Positions 14,759 to 24,015 of a stretch of 24,015 nt of DNA are shown here, one piece after another. The stretch covers positions 1 to 24,015 of the forward strand of contig JAKDNE010000007.1 of the NCBI GenBank assembly GCA_030451965.1, written 5' to 3'. Each line of letters opens with the position of its first letter. Within the stretch, counting starts at the first letter, position 1. The notes beneath the pieces were generated by a model, which was not told where the DNA came from, ran no database searches, and worked only from the letters and a program-made list of their open reading frames with translations. Origin of the DNA: Brachybacterium sp. Lineage in GTDB: Bacteria; Actinomycetota; Actinomycetes; Actinomycetales; Dermabacteraceae. The position numbers and the translations under genes are program-made.

Positions 14759-15505
14759 ATGAGCCAGACACCGCAGTCCCACGATCCGTACGCCGCTGAC
14801 TCCGGCGCTCCGCAGCCGCAGGAGCCGCAGCAGGGCGCTCCGACCTCCGACCCGAGCCTCCACCCGCACGACCCCTACGCCTACGACCCCGACGCCACGC
14901 GCACCAACCCCCTGGACATCGATGCCGCCCCGGCGCAGCAGCCGGCTCCCGCACAGCAGCCGGCCCCGGGCGGCCACGAGCAGTACGCCGCGCCAGGCAC
15001 CTCCCCCTACGCCGCACAGGCACCGGACACCCAGCAGGCACCGTTCGGCTCCGCGCGGCCGACCGAGGGTGAGAGCCTGCCGCCGGCCGGCACCCCGGGC
15101 GTCTACGACGGTCCGCTGTCCGGGCAGGCGGTCAGCCGGTCGGACTCGCGGCTGTGGGCGACCATCGCGCAGGCCGCAGTCGCTATCGGGCACGTGGTCA
15201 GCTGGGGCTTCCTCGGCTGGGTGGGTCCGCTGGTGGTCTACCTGATGTACAAGGACCGGGACCGCTTCGTGCGCTTCCATTCCGCCGAGGCGCTGAACGG
15301 AGCGATCGCGGTATTCGCCGCCCAGATCGTCCTCACCATCGTGATCACGATCGTGGCGGTCTTCACCCTCGGCATCGGCACGATCCTGTATCCGCTGGTC
15401 GGGCTGCCGGCCCTGCTGCAGCTGGTGTTCTCGATCATCGGTGCGATCAAGGCCAATCAGGGCGAGTATTGGAGCTATCCCTTCAACCTCCGCCTGGTGA
15501 AGTGA
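14759..15505 (+). CDS. DUF4870-domain membrane protein with Pro/Gln-rich N-terminus
   Basis: 248 residues. Residues 1-118 are low complexity (Pro, Gln, Ala, with repeated DPYA/SPYA units) and probably disordered in the cytoplasm. The rest is a DUF4870 (Tic20-like) domain with three hydrophobic helices at about 132-163, 181-207 and 209-231, with the typical RFHSAEALNGAI loop between the first two. The end, NQGEYWSYPFNLRLVK, is also typical. Function is unknown; the proline-rich part could bind partners. ATG 14759 has AGAGG 5 nt upstream. A strong hairpin follows the gene. It is convergent with hemW. Confidence 0.88.
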   Translation: MSQTPQSHDPYAADSGAPQPQEPQQGAPTSDPSLHPHDPYAYDPDATRTNPLDIDAAPAQQPAPAQQPAPGGHEQYAAPGTSPYAAQAPDTQQAPFGSARPTEGESLPPAGTPGVYDGPLSGQAVSRSDSRLWATIAQAAVAIGHVVSWGFLGWVGPLVVYLMYKDRDRFVRFHSAEALNGAIAVFAAQIVLTIVITIVAVFTLGIGTILYPLVGLPALLQLVFSIIGAIKANQGEYWSYPFNLRLVK

Positions 15506-15533
15506 GCGTCGCGGCCGCTGCCGCACACTGACC

Positions 15534-15576
15534 ACGCACGCCCTCGGGATCGTCCGCCGATCCGGGGGGCGTGCGT
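15534..15576. terminator. Bidirectional hairpin between DUF4870 gene and hemW
   Basis: ACGCACGCCC (15534-15543) pairs with GGGCGTGCGT (15567-15576), with GGATC/GATCC extending the stem inward after a short mismatch. It lies 28 nt after the DUF4870 stop and 58 nt after the hemW stop on the other strand, so it can serve both. No T-run. Confidence 0.75.
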
Positions 15577-15634
15577 CGATTGTGGCGGGTCTCGCCGGGG
15601 CGGTCATCGCCCCGGTCCGGCCCCGCAGAAGAGG

Positions 15635-16783
15635 TCAGGGCACCAGGTCCCGGATCACCGCGTCGGCGAGCAGGCGGCCGCTGCGGGTGAGCACCGCTCG
15701 TCCGGCGTCGAGCGCGACGGGATCGAGGTGCCCGCGGTCGCGGTGCACGGCGAGCATCGGCCGGCGCTCGACCGGGATCACCTCGGCGGCGAGGCCGTCG
15801 GCGATCCGCAGCTCGAGCATGATCCTCTCGACCAGCCGGTCCTCGGCCGCGACCTGCTCGGAGTCGGCCACCGGCATCTCGCCGAGGCCGAGCATCCGGG
15901 CGTAGCGGCTGGGGTGCTTCACGTTCCAGGCCCGCAACCCGTCGCGGTGGCGGTGGGCGCCGGGACCGATCCCCCACCAGTCCGTGCCGCGCCAATAGGC
16001 GAGGTTGTGGCGGGAGCGCTGCGCCGGGGTGCGCGCCCAGTTGGAGACCTCGTACCAGGACAGTCCGTCAGCGGTGGCGAGATCGTCGACCAGCTCGTAC
16101 TTGTCGGCCATGTCGTCGGGGTCGGGGGCCTCGAGCTCTCCGCGGCGCAGCTGCCGGGCCATCGCCGTGTTGCCCTCGATGATCAGCGAGTACGCCGACA
16201 TGTGGTCGACTCCGCAGGCCAGCGCCGACTTCACGGAGATCTCGACGTCCTCGATCGTCTCGCCCGGGGTGCCGTAGATGAGGTCGAGGCTGACATCCAG
16301 CCCGGCATCGCGGGCCCAGGCCACGGCCTGCGGCACCTTCTCGGGGTCATGGGTGCGGTCCAGGGTCGCGAGCACCGACGGCACGGCGGACTGCATGCCG
16401 AAGGAGACACGCGTGATGCCGCCGGCGGCGAGCCGGGACAGCGAGGCGCGGGTGACGGAGTCCGGGTTCGCCTCGGTGGTGATCTCGGCATCGTCCGCGA
16501 GGGGGATCAGGGTGCGGAGGTGCTCGAGCATCGCGACCAGATCGTCCGCCGGCAGCAGCGTGGGGGTGCCCCCGCCGAAGAACACGGTCGAGACCCGCTC
16601 GTAGTCGTACCCGGCCGCGCGGTCGCTCGCGAGGGTCAGGTCCATCTCCCGCATCGCGTTGGCCGCGTACTCGGCCTGGGACCCGCCGCCGCCGAGCTCG
16701 GTGGCCGTGTAGGTGTTGAAGTCGCAGTACCCGCAGCGCACCGCGCAGAAGGGGACGTGGATGTAGACGGACAGCGGGCTCAC
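15635..16783 (-). CDS. hemW: HemW, radical SAM heme chaperone (coproporphyrinogen oxidase-like)
   Basis: The 382-residue radical SAM protein has the cluster motif CAVRCGYC (C13, C17, C20) followed by DF, a FFGGGTPTLL SAM-binding stretch, and the HNLAYWRGTDWWGIGPGAH segment found in HemW/HemN. HemW binds heme and delivers it to respiratory enzymes; it lacks the N-terminal extension of true HemN, and so does this one, since the cluster begins at residue 13. GTG 16783 is the start, overlapping the MOSC stop as GTGA. The frame is open upstream, but the family N-terminus (YIHVPFC) supports this start. The gene follows lepA-MOSC in one transcript and ends at a hairpin. Confidence 0.94.
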   Translation of the reverse strand: MSPLSVYIHVPFCAVRCGYCDFNTYTATELGGGGSQAEYAANAMREMDLTLASDRAAGYDYERVSTVFFGGGTPTLLPADDLVAMLEHLRTLIPLADDAEITTEANPDSVTRASLSRLAAGGITRVSFGMQSAVPSVLATLDRTHDPEKVPQAVAWARDAGLDVSLDLIYGTPGETIEDVEISVKSALACGVDHMSAYSLIIEGNTAMARQLRRGELEAPDPDDMADKYELVDDLATADGLSWYEVSNWARTPAQRSRHNLAYWRGTDWWGIGPGAHRHRDGLRAWNVKHPSRYARMLGLGEMPVADSEQVAAEDRLVERIMLELRIADGLAAEVIPVERRPMLAVHRDRGHLDPVALDAGRAVLTRSGRLLADAVIRDLVP

Positions 16784-17499
16784 AGGCCCATGCCCATTCC
16801 GAGGCCGCGACCCGTCGACCGCAGCCGCACGGGGAATCCGTGGTCCTCTCCGGCGCGACGCAGAGCGTTCTGCGCGCTGCCGGCCAGCGAGTCGTACAGC
16901 ACGGTGTCGCTCCTCTCTGCCCATTCGAGCAGGTCGCGTGCTTGGCGGGGGGTCAGGCCGCGGAAGGCATCGCCGATGGTGACGCCGTGCTCGGGACGGT
17001 GCAGCACCTCGATCTCGTCGCCGGCGGAGGTCTCCCCCACGACAAGCACCCGGAAGTAGGCACCGGCGCCGCCTGCGGCGGTGAAGTGCCGTCCCCAGCG
17101 GCGGTCCCCGATCCAGGCGGAGAAGGTGCCGCAGGGATTGCGCACGGTCGTCGCCTCGAGCTCTGCAGTCCCGACGCGCCAGCGCTCCCCGATCACCGTC
17201 TCGTCGGTGTCCTGGCCGGTGGTCACGAGGTTCTCCCCGAAGGACCCGTCGGGCAGGTCGAGCCCCCGTGCCGCGGCATGGGCCTCGCGGGCCTCGCGAG
17301 CGTAGGCGTAGACAGACTTGAAGATCCCGCCGTGGTGCTCCCGGTCGCCCTGGACATCACCGAGCACCCCGTGGGTCAGCAGCCGGATCGGACCATCCAC
17401 GGGCCGCTTGTCGATACCGCTCATCAGGCCGCTCGCCTCGACAGGGAAGAGCTGCGCGACGGTGCAGACCGCCGCGATCCGTCCCGTCCCGACGCTCAC
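16780..17499 (-). CDS. MOSC-domain protein (YiiM-like)
   Basis: A 239-residue MOSC-domain protein. Visible motifs are HHGG (55-58) with the GDREHHGGIFKSVYAYAREA stretch, SFGENLVTTG (about 86-95) and the conserved cysteine C123 in RNPCGTF. MOSC domains bind molybdenum cofactor or carry sulfur; stand-alone YiiM-like members are linked to reduction or detoxification of N-hydroxylated compounds. The C-terminal part resembles the YiiM tail. The start GTG 17499 overlaps the lepA stop as GTGA, and its own stop overlaps hemW the same way, so three genes are translationally coupled. Its place between lepA and hemW is unusual, since those two are direct neighbours in many actinobacteria. Confidence 0.88.
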   Translation of the reverse strand: MSVGTGRIAAVCTVAQLFPVEASGLMSGIDKRPVDGPIRLLTHGVLGDVQGDREHHGGIFKSVYAYAREAREAHAAARGLDLPDGSFGENLVTTGQDTDETVIGERWRVGTAELEATTVRNPCGTFSAWIGDRRWGRHFTAAGGAGAYFRVLVVGETSAGDEIEVLHRPEHGVTIGDAFRGLTPRQARDLLEWAERSDTVLYDSLAGSAQNALRRAGEDHGFPVRLRSTGRGLGMGMGL

Positions 17500-19376
17500 T
17501 TCTTCTTGGCGTCCTTGGGCATGTCGCCCTCGTCCGAGGAGAGCGCGGCGATGAAGGCTTCCTGCGGGACCTCGACGGACCCGATGTTCTTCATGCGCTT
17601 CTTGCCCTCCTTCTGCTTCTCGAGCAGCTTGCGCTTGCGGGAGATGTCACCGCCGTAGCACTTGGACAGCACGTCCTTGCGCATCGCGCGGATGTTCTCA
17701 CGAGCGATGATGCGGGCCCCGATGGCAGCCTGGATCGGCACCTCGAACTGCTGGCGCGGGATGAGCTTCTTCAGCTTCCCCGCCATCTCGACGCCGTAGT
17801 TGTACGCCTTGTCCCGGTGCACGATGGCGCTGAAGGCGTCGACCGGCTCGCTCTGCAGCAGCATGTCGACCTTGACCAGGTCGGCGACCTGAGAGCCGGA
17901 GACGTCGTAGTCCAGGGACGCGTAGCCGCGGGTCTTGGACTTCAGCTGATCGAAGAAGTCGAAGACGATCTCGGCCAGGGGCAGTGTGTAGCGCAGCTCG
18001 ACGCGGTCCTCGCTGAGGTAGTCCATTCCGCCGAGGCTGCCGCGCTTGGACTGGCACAGCTCCATGACGGCGCCGATGAACTCACTGGGCACCAGGATGG
18101 TGGCCTTCGTGATCGGCTCGGTGATGGAGTCGACCTTGCCGACCGGGAAGTCGGAGGGGTTCATCACCTCGACCTCCGTGCCGTCCTCCATCATCACCTG
18201 ATAGACGACGCTCGGGGCGGTGGAGATCAGCTCGAGGTTGAACTCGCGCTCCAGCCGTTCGCGGACGATCTCCAGATGCAGCAGGCCGAGGAAGCCGACA
18301 CGGAACCCGAACCCGAGGGCGGTGGAGGTCTCGGGCTCGTAGATCAGGGAGGCATCGTTGAGCTTGAGCTTGTCCAGCGCATCACGCAGCACCGGGTAGT
18401 CGGAGCCATCGATCGGGAACAGGCCGGAGTAGACCATCGGCTTGGGCTCCGAATAGCCCTCCAGGGCCTCCTGGGCACCGCGGATCGAGGTGGTGATGGT
18501 GTCACCCACCTTGGACTGGCGCACATCCTTCACCCCGGTGATCAGGTATCCCACCTCGCCGGGGCCGATGCCCGGAGTGGGGTGCGGCTCCGGCGAGCTG
18601 ACCCCGATCTCGAGCAGCTCGTGGTGCGCGCCGGTGGACATCATGTCGATGCGGTCGCGAGACTTCAGGGAGCCGTCGAACACGCGGATATAGGTGACCA
18701 CGCCGCGGTAGGTGTCGTAGACGGAGTCGAAGATCATCGCGCGGCACGGGGCATCGACCTCGCCGTGCGGGGCAGGCAGGGTCTCCACGACGTGGTCCAG
18801 CAGCTCGGACACGCCCACCCCGGTCTTTCCGGAGACGCGCAGCACGTCGTCGGGGTCCACACCCACCAGCTGACCGATCTCGGCGGCGTACTTCTCGGGC
18901 TCGGCGCCGGGCAGGTCGATCTTGTTCAGCACCGGGATGATGGTGAGATCGTGCTCCATCGCCAGGTACAGGTTCGCCAGCGTCTGCGCCTCGATGCCCT
19001 GTGCGGCGTCGACCAGCAGGATCGCGCCCTCGCAGGCGGCGAGGGAGCGGGAGACCTCGTAGGTGAAGTCGACGTGCCCGGGGGTGTCGATCATGTTCAG
19101 GGCAAAGTTCACGCCGTCGACCTGCCAGGGCATGCGCACGGCCTGGCTCTTGACGGTGATGCCGCGCTCGCGCTCGATGTCCATCCGGTCGAGGTACTGG
19201 GCGCGCATCGCGCGCTCCTCGACGATCCCGGTGATCTGCAGCATGCGGTCGGCCAGGGTGGATTTGCCGTGGTCGATATGCGCGATGATGCAGAAGTTGC
19301 GCAGGCGCTCCTGGGGTGTCGACGCGGGCAGGATGTCCCGGGCCTCATCGACAGCGATCCTCGGGCTCACCGGCAT
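17496..19376 (-). CDS. lepA: Elongation factor 4 (LepA)
   Basis: A ribosome-bound translational GTPase acting in initiation and in back-translocation or stalled-ribosome rescue. The 626-residue protein has the G1 box AHIDHGKST (32-40), the switch I region RGITVKSQ, DTPGHVDFTYE and NKIDLP. Domain II-V features follow, including the EF4-specific C-terminal domain with a KRKLLEKQKEGKKRMK basic helix. ATG 19376 is preferred (GAGAGG 5 nt upstream; normal family length); the frame remains open further upstream. A gap of 120 nt separates it from the M23 gene on the same strand; that gap shows no convincing promoter and only a weak 6-bp dyad at 19480-19498. Confidence 0.97.
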   Translation of the reverse strand: MPVSPRIAVDEARDILPASTPQERLRNFCIIAHIDHGKSTLADRMLQITGIVEERAMRAQYLDRMDIERERGITVKSQAVRMPWQVDGVNFALNMIDTPGHVDFTYEVSRSLAACEGAILLVDAAQGIEAQTLANLYLAMEHDLTIIPVLNKIDLPGAEPEKYAAEIGQLVGVDPDDVLRVSGKTGVGVSELLDHVVETLPAPHGEVDAPCRAMIFDSVYDTYRGVVTYIRVFDGSLKSRDRIDMMSTGAHHELLEIGVSSPEPHPTPGIGPGEVGYLITGVKDVRQSKVGDTITTSIRGAQEALEGYSEPKPMVYSGLFPIDGSDYPVLRDALDKLKLNDASLIYEPETSTALGFGFRVGFLGLLHLEIVRERLEREFNLELISTAPSVVYQVMMEDGTEVEVMNPSDFPVGKVDSITEPITKATILVPSEFIGAVMELCQSKRGSLGGMDYLSEDRVELRYTLPLAEIVFDFFDQLKSKTRGYASLDYDVSGSQVADLVKVDMLLQSEPVDAFSAIVHRDKAYNYGVEMAGKLKKLIPRQQFEVPIQAAIGARIIARENIRAMRKDVLSKCYGGDISRKRKLLEKQKEGKKRMKNIGSVEVPQEAFIAALSSDEGDMPKDAKKK

Positions 19377-19496
19377 ACATCCTCTCGTCGGTCCGTGATC
19401 GGGCGGAACTGCGCCCGGGCATCGGCCCATCGTCTCATGCGAGCGGCCATCGGCCCTCTCCCCGCCGCGCTCGAGGACGGAGGTCACAGGGAGACC

Positions 19497-20129
19497 TCAG
19501 CCGGCCGCCACGATCTGTCCGCTCCTGGGCAGCCCGCCGGGGAACGCGAACGGCACCGCGCGGGCGGTCGACGGGTCCGCCGCGCTCATCGCCTGGAGAT
19601 GGAGGTGGGGTTCGGTGCTGTTGCCGGAGTTGCCGCAGCCGCCGAGGAGCGCTCCGACGCGGATCTCCTGCCCCGGGCGCACGGTGACGCTCCCTCGCCG
19701 GAGGTGGCACAGCGCCACGTACACCTCGGCGCCTCGGTGGCGGGCGCGCAGGATCACGTGATTCCCGGCGAGAGCGGTCCATCCCGCCGCGGCCCGGCGT
19801 CGCTGGGTGAGGGCGTAACCGATCGAGGGGAGGCCCCGGCGGGCGTGGTGATCGTCCAGGCTGTCGAGGAGGCTGTGGATCACGCCGTCCACGGGGCTCA
19901 GCACCTCCCGCCCGAGACCGGGGAAGGCCTCGGGCGGCTCGGGCAGCAACAGGCTCCTGAGGCGGAAGGGCGCAGTGCGGCCGTGCTCGTCGACCGGGAC
20001 GAGATCGATCGAGTGCGCCAGGGCGAACTGCTCGGTCCCATGGCTCGGCACGCGATCTGCCGGAGAGTTCTGGACCTTCCATCGCCCGTGGAACGGGAGG
20101 GCGAGCTCGAGCGGGTCCCCGCTGCTCAT
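19497..20129 (-). CDS. M23-type metallopeptidase without signal peptide
   Basis: A 210-residue protein with a complete M23 (lysostaphin/LytM) zinc pattern: H39-x2-D42 (AHSIDL), H142 (LCHLRRG) and HLH at 175-177 (EPHLHLQ), with GCGNSGNS before the last motif. No signal peptide or membrane helix is seen, so it appears cytoplasmic, which is odd for a family that usually cuts peptidoglycan outside the cell. The N-terminal FHGRWKVQNSPADRVPSHGT resembles peptidoglycan-type M23 proteins in which the substrate groove follows a beta part. It lies 11 nt after the alpha-E gene and follows the ATP-grasp gene, so it may process or cap a product of those genes; that is inference. ATG 20129 has only a weak GGCGG nearby. 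Confidence 0.85.
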   Translation of the reverse strand: MSSGDPLELALPFHGRWKVQNSPADRVPSHGTEQFALAHSIDLVPVDEHGRTAPFRLRSLLLPEPPEAFPGLGREVLSPVDGVIHSLLDSLDDHHARRGLPSIGYALTQRRRAAAGWTALAGNHVILRARHRGAEVYVALCHLRRGSVTVRPGQEIRVGALLGGCGNSGNSTEPHLHLQAMSAADPSTARAVPFAFPGGLPRSGQIVAAG

Positions 20130-20140
20130 CCGCCGAGAGC

Positions 20141-21044
20141 TCAGTGCGCCGGATGGAAGTAGGTGGTGCCCAGTGCCCGGGTGACGGCGCCGGTGACCAT
20201 CTGCAGCTGCTCCATCTCCTCGTCGAAGTCGGCGATGATGTCATCCAAGGAGCGGAAGCGCAGGCTGGCCAGGGCACGGCCGACGATCCTCCGGCCGGGC
20301 TCCGACGCACCCAGGCGGTCGAAGCTGTTGCCGTGGAGCTTGGCAAGGGTCTCCAGCGCCTCGTCGAGCTCGCCGAGGCAGTGCACGGCCGAGCGGGGGA
20401 AGATCGAGTCCAGCAGCAGGAACTCGATCGCGCGGGAGGAGCGGACGCGTCCGCGATAGGTGCGGATGTATGCCTCGTGCGCGCTGCACGACCGCAGCAG
20501 CATCACGGTCCCTGCGGAGGAGGCGTCCTCCAGGTCGTGGTCCTGCAGGTTGCGGGCCAGCATGTCGACCCGTTCGAGCAGCTGCCCGATCCGCAGGAAC
20601 AGCCAGGCCTCGTCGCGCGTCATGGAGGAGTCCACCAGACCGTTGACCACTGCGCAGCGGTCCTTGGCGAACTGGAAGGCGCCGTGCATGCGGGAGGGGC
20701 GCACCCCGCGGGGCAGGCCGAGCGTGGTGGTGTTCAGCGATTCCCACACCTCGGTCGAGAGCGCCTCGCGCACACCGCGGGCGTTCTCCCGTGCCGTGAG
20801 CAGCGCGCCGGCCACGGAGGACGGATCCATCCGGTCGGTGACCAGATGGTCCAGCACCCGCTGGACGGTGCAGTCCTCCTCGCGGACCTGCTCCACCCCG
20901 AAGATCTGGTAGACGGCGGCGCACGCCGCGGTGAGGTCCTCCGGGGTGTCCTCGGTGATGGACTGCAGCGTGACGTCGAGTATCCGTGCGGTCTGGTCGG
21001 CGCGTTCGACGTATCGGCCGATCCAGAACATCGCGTCGGCGATC

Positions 21045-21058
<14 letters not shown>
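20141..21058 (-). CDS. Alpha-E domain protein (partner of circularly permuted ATP-grasp)
   Basis: A 305-residue all-helical protein of the alpha-E family, formerly DUF403. It begins MLSRIADAMFWIGRYVERADQTARILDV, a highly characteristic stretch, and contains RLLERVDMLARN-like helices (here GQLLERVDMLARNLQDHDL). The ending, TTYFHPAH, is also typical. Its biochemical role is not known. Alpha-E genes are found beside circularly permuted ATP-grasp genes, as here, and are thought to form part of a peptide-synthesising or peptide-modifying system. ATG 21058 is preferred because GGAG lies 7 nt upstream; the next codon is also ATG. It overlaps the end of the ATP-grasp gene by 14 nt, so the pair is translationally coupled. 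Confidence 0.92.
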
Positions 21059-22700
<1,642 letters not shown>

Positions 22701-22752
22701 TCTCACACCACCTCTGCCCCGTATGGCGCAGAACGCCCAGGAAGCGAGCACC

Positions 22753-23388
22753 ATGTCCCTGATATCCCGACTCGGCACCGCCCTCCGCACCGCTGTGCGC
22801 TCCCCCTCGGTGCGGCGCAGCGCGCGTCGTCTCAGCCGCACCGCGGTCCGTGCGGTGAAGCAGAGCACGAGTGCCGACCGCAGGCCCCGGGCCGGCTCGG
22901 ATCCACGGTCAACGGGCGGTCCCTCCGGCGCGGAGGGTTCCCACGCACTCGCCGATCGTCGCTCCGGCGGCGTCCTGACACTCGCCTATGCGCCACACGC
23001 CGACGACCGCCCCGATCCGGGCGAGGTCGTCTGGGCGTGGGTGCCCTATGAGGAGGACCTCACCCAGGGCAAGGATCGCCCGGTGCTGGTGATCGCGGAG
23101 GAGGGAGCCGATCGCGGTGGCTCCGACGGCTCCGGTCCGGTGCTGGTGGCGCTCATGCTCACCTCCCGCGATCGCACCGCCGACGGAGCCGTGGCCACGG
23201 ATGAGCACGGCTCGACCTGGGTGGACATCGGTGCCGGGGACTGGGACCGCCAGGGTCGCCCCTCGGAGGTCCGCGCGGACCGCCTGCTGCGGCTCTCTCC
23301 CGAGGCGGTGCGCCGTGAAGGCGGGCGCCTGGACCGGGAACGGTACGACCGAGTGGCCGCTGCGGTGAGGGACGTCCACGGCTGGTGA
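22753..23388 (+). CDS. PemK/MazF-like (SH3-barrel) protein, orphan
   Basis: A 211-residue protein. Residues 1-45 are rich in Arg and Ser (about ten arginines), and 46-75 are low complexity. The C-terminal part has a PemK/MazF-type barrel, beginning PGEVVWAWVPYEED (89-102) and including QGKDRPVLVIAEE (105-117), a typical core in this family. No antitoxin gene is adjacent, so a toxin role is unproven; chromosomal actinobacterial members with this form are often annotated as PemK-like without partner. ATG 22753 is preceded by AGGAAG at a suitable distance; an in-frame ATG 22723 is a less favoured alternative. It is divergent from the ATP-grasp gene with only 52 nt between starts, so their promoters overlap. 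Confidence 0.8.
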   Translation: MSLISRLGTALRTAVRSPSVRRSARRLSRTAVRAVKQSTSADRRPRAGSDPRSTGGPSGAEGSHALADRRSGGVLTLAYAPHADDRPDPGEVVWAWVPYEEDLTQGKDRPVLVIAEEGADRGGSDGSGPVLVALMLTSRDRTADGAVATDEHGSTWVDIGAGDWDRQGRPSEVRADRLLRLSPEAVRREGGRLDRERYDRVAAAVRDVHGW

Positions 23389-23689
23389 GGGCCCGCGGTC
23401 GGTGATGGCCCGGCCCGATACGGACGGCACGGGAGACACGGCACACATCGGATGCGGTCAGCGGGCTGGGCTCTGGTAATGTTCTGCACCGTATGTGTGA
23501 CATACCGTTCGGTGTGCGCATGACGTGGTCCCGCCGTGTCAGGGGCGACGATTCGTGCGACCCGGGCGAGTACCCGTGGCAGCGACCCGGTACCGACGTC
23601 TCCAGGCGAGTCCCCACCGCCGTCCCCGTCGGCTCCGTTCCTCGGCCGTCTCGGATGATCCACCGCAGCAGCACAAGAGAAGAGTCTTC
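23389..23689 (+). other. Gap before rpsT: probable promoter and leader region
   Basis: 301 nt with no supported gene. A TAATGT box (23477-23482, TGG immediately before it) could be the rpsT -10, which would leave a leader of about 200 nt. Just after it, GTATGT-GTG-ACATAC (23491-23505) is a perfect 6-bp stem. Nothing else clear was seen; open frames here look like shadows of GC-rich DNA. Confidence 0.45.
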
Positions 23690-23956
23690 GTGGCAAACAT
23701 CAAGTCCCAGATCAAGCGGAACAAGACGAACGACAAGGCGCGTCTGCGCAACCGTGCCGTCAAGTCCGAGCTCAAGACCTACACCCGCAAGGTGAAGGCC
23801 GCCGTCTCCACCGGCGATGCCGAGGTGGCGGGAGCAGCGCTCCAGAGCGCCTCCCGCAAGCTCGACAAGGCCGTCTCCAAGGGCGTCATCCACCAGAACC
23901 AGGCCGCGAACCGCAAGTCCGGTCTCGCCAAGCTGGTCGCCGACGTCGCCAAGTGA
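23690..23956 (+). CDS. rpsT: 30S ribosomal protein S20
   Basis: A primary 16S rRNA-binding protein of the small subunit. The 88-residue, Lys/Arg-rich helical protein begins VANIKSQIKRNKTNDKARLRNRAVKSELKT and carries the usual KLDKAVSKGVIHQNQAANRKSGLAKLV segment. GTG 23690 is the start, with an AAGAGAAGAG purine stretch about 6 nt upstream. Free S20 represses its own translation in E. coli; a similar leader control here is possible but unproven. The lepA-rpsT neighbourhood is common in bacteria, but here the ATP-grasp group and the PemK gene separate them. The 59 nt after the stop hold no clear feature. Confidence 0.97.
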   Translation: MANIKSQIKRNKTNDKARLRNRAVKSELKTYTRKVKAAVSTGDAEVAGAALQSASRKLDKAVSKGVIHQNQAANRKSGLAKLVADVAK

Positions 23957-24015
23957 CATCCGGCAGCCGTTGAGCTGTCTTCCCGCATGACGGGGTGAGC
24001 GAGGAGCCCGGTGCG

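Noticed and set aside
19480..19498. GAGGTC/GACCTC dyad after the M23 gene
   Set aside because: Only a 6-bp stem with a 7-nt loop; too weak to call a terminator, especially as it overlaps the M23 stop codon.
17817..20162. A 781-codon plus-strand ORF antisense to lepA and the M23 gene
   Set aside because: Residue composition (His/Gln/Val/Asp runs) is that of a frame shadow; the opposite strand carries LepA with complete motifs.
23996..24015. Possible start of a next gene at GTG 23996 (VSEEPGA)
   Set aside because: Only seven codons are in the window and no convincing ribosome binding site or motif is present.

Overview
This is chromosomal core DNA of a high-GC actinobacterium. The gene order (lepA, hemW, DUF4870, DUF3097, hrcA-dnaJ-rsmE, HIT-phoH-ybeY-CNNM-era, leuA) is the conserved Micrococcales arrangement. 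Short -10-like boxes placed exactly 7 nt before leaderless start codons, frequent GTG starts and GTGA stop/start overlaps also fit. A Brachybacterium-like (Dermabacteraceae) host is my best guess, from general feel rather than any search.

Layout: 1-1323 (-) is an M28 metallopeptidase cut by the window edge, preceded on the same strand by a LysR regulator (1411-2352). The regulator is divergent from an EamA/RhtA-type exporter (2414-3505, +), and a perfect 9-bp inverted repeat lies at the regulator's start codon. A very strong 15-bp hairpin (3533-3584) separates the exporter from convergent leuA (3628-5442, -). leuA is preceded by an apparently leaderless 14-residue leader peptide with four successive leucine codons (5510-5554). 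Next on the minus strand is HIT-phoH-ybeY-CNNM-era (9910 down to 5660), tightly packed and joined by overlaps: RNA and ribosome maturation plus membrane functions. A flavin reductase gene (9988-10530, +) sits between HIT and rsmE. The heat-shock unit hrcA-dnaJ-rsmE (13596 down to 10548, -) has a clear CIRCE operator (13653-13679). DUF3097 (13741-14619) and DUF4870 (14759-15505) are on the plus strand, each followed by a hairpin.

From 15635 to 22700 everything is on the minus strand: lepA-MOSC-hemW, linked by two GTGA overlaps, and upstream of it a three-gene group made of a circularly permuted ATP-grasp enzyme, an alpha-E protein and an M23-type metallopeptidase without a signal peptide. The window ends with two plus-strand genes, an orphan PemK/MazF-fold protein (22753-23388) and rpsT (23690-23956), the latter behind a 301-nt gap that probably holds its promoter and leader.

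The most interesting items are the leaderless leucine attenuator of leuA, the lysR/exporter palindrome and its shared half-site with the downstream hairpin, and the ATP-grasp/alpha-E/M23 group. No IS elements, CRISPR arrays, tRNAs or rRNAs were seen, and nothing looks recently transferred except possibly the flavin reductase insertion. All assignments come from reading motifs; no searches were run.
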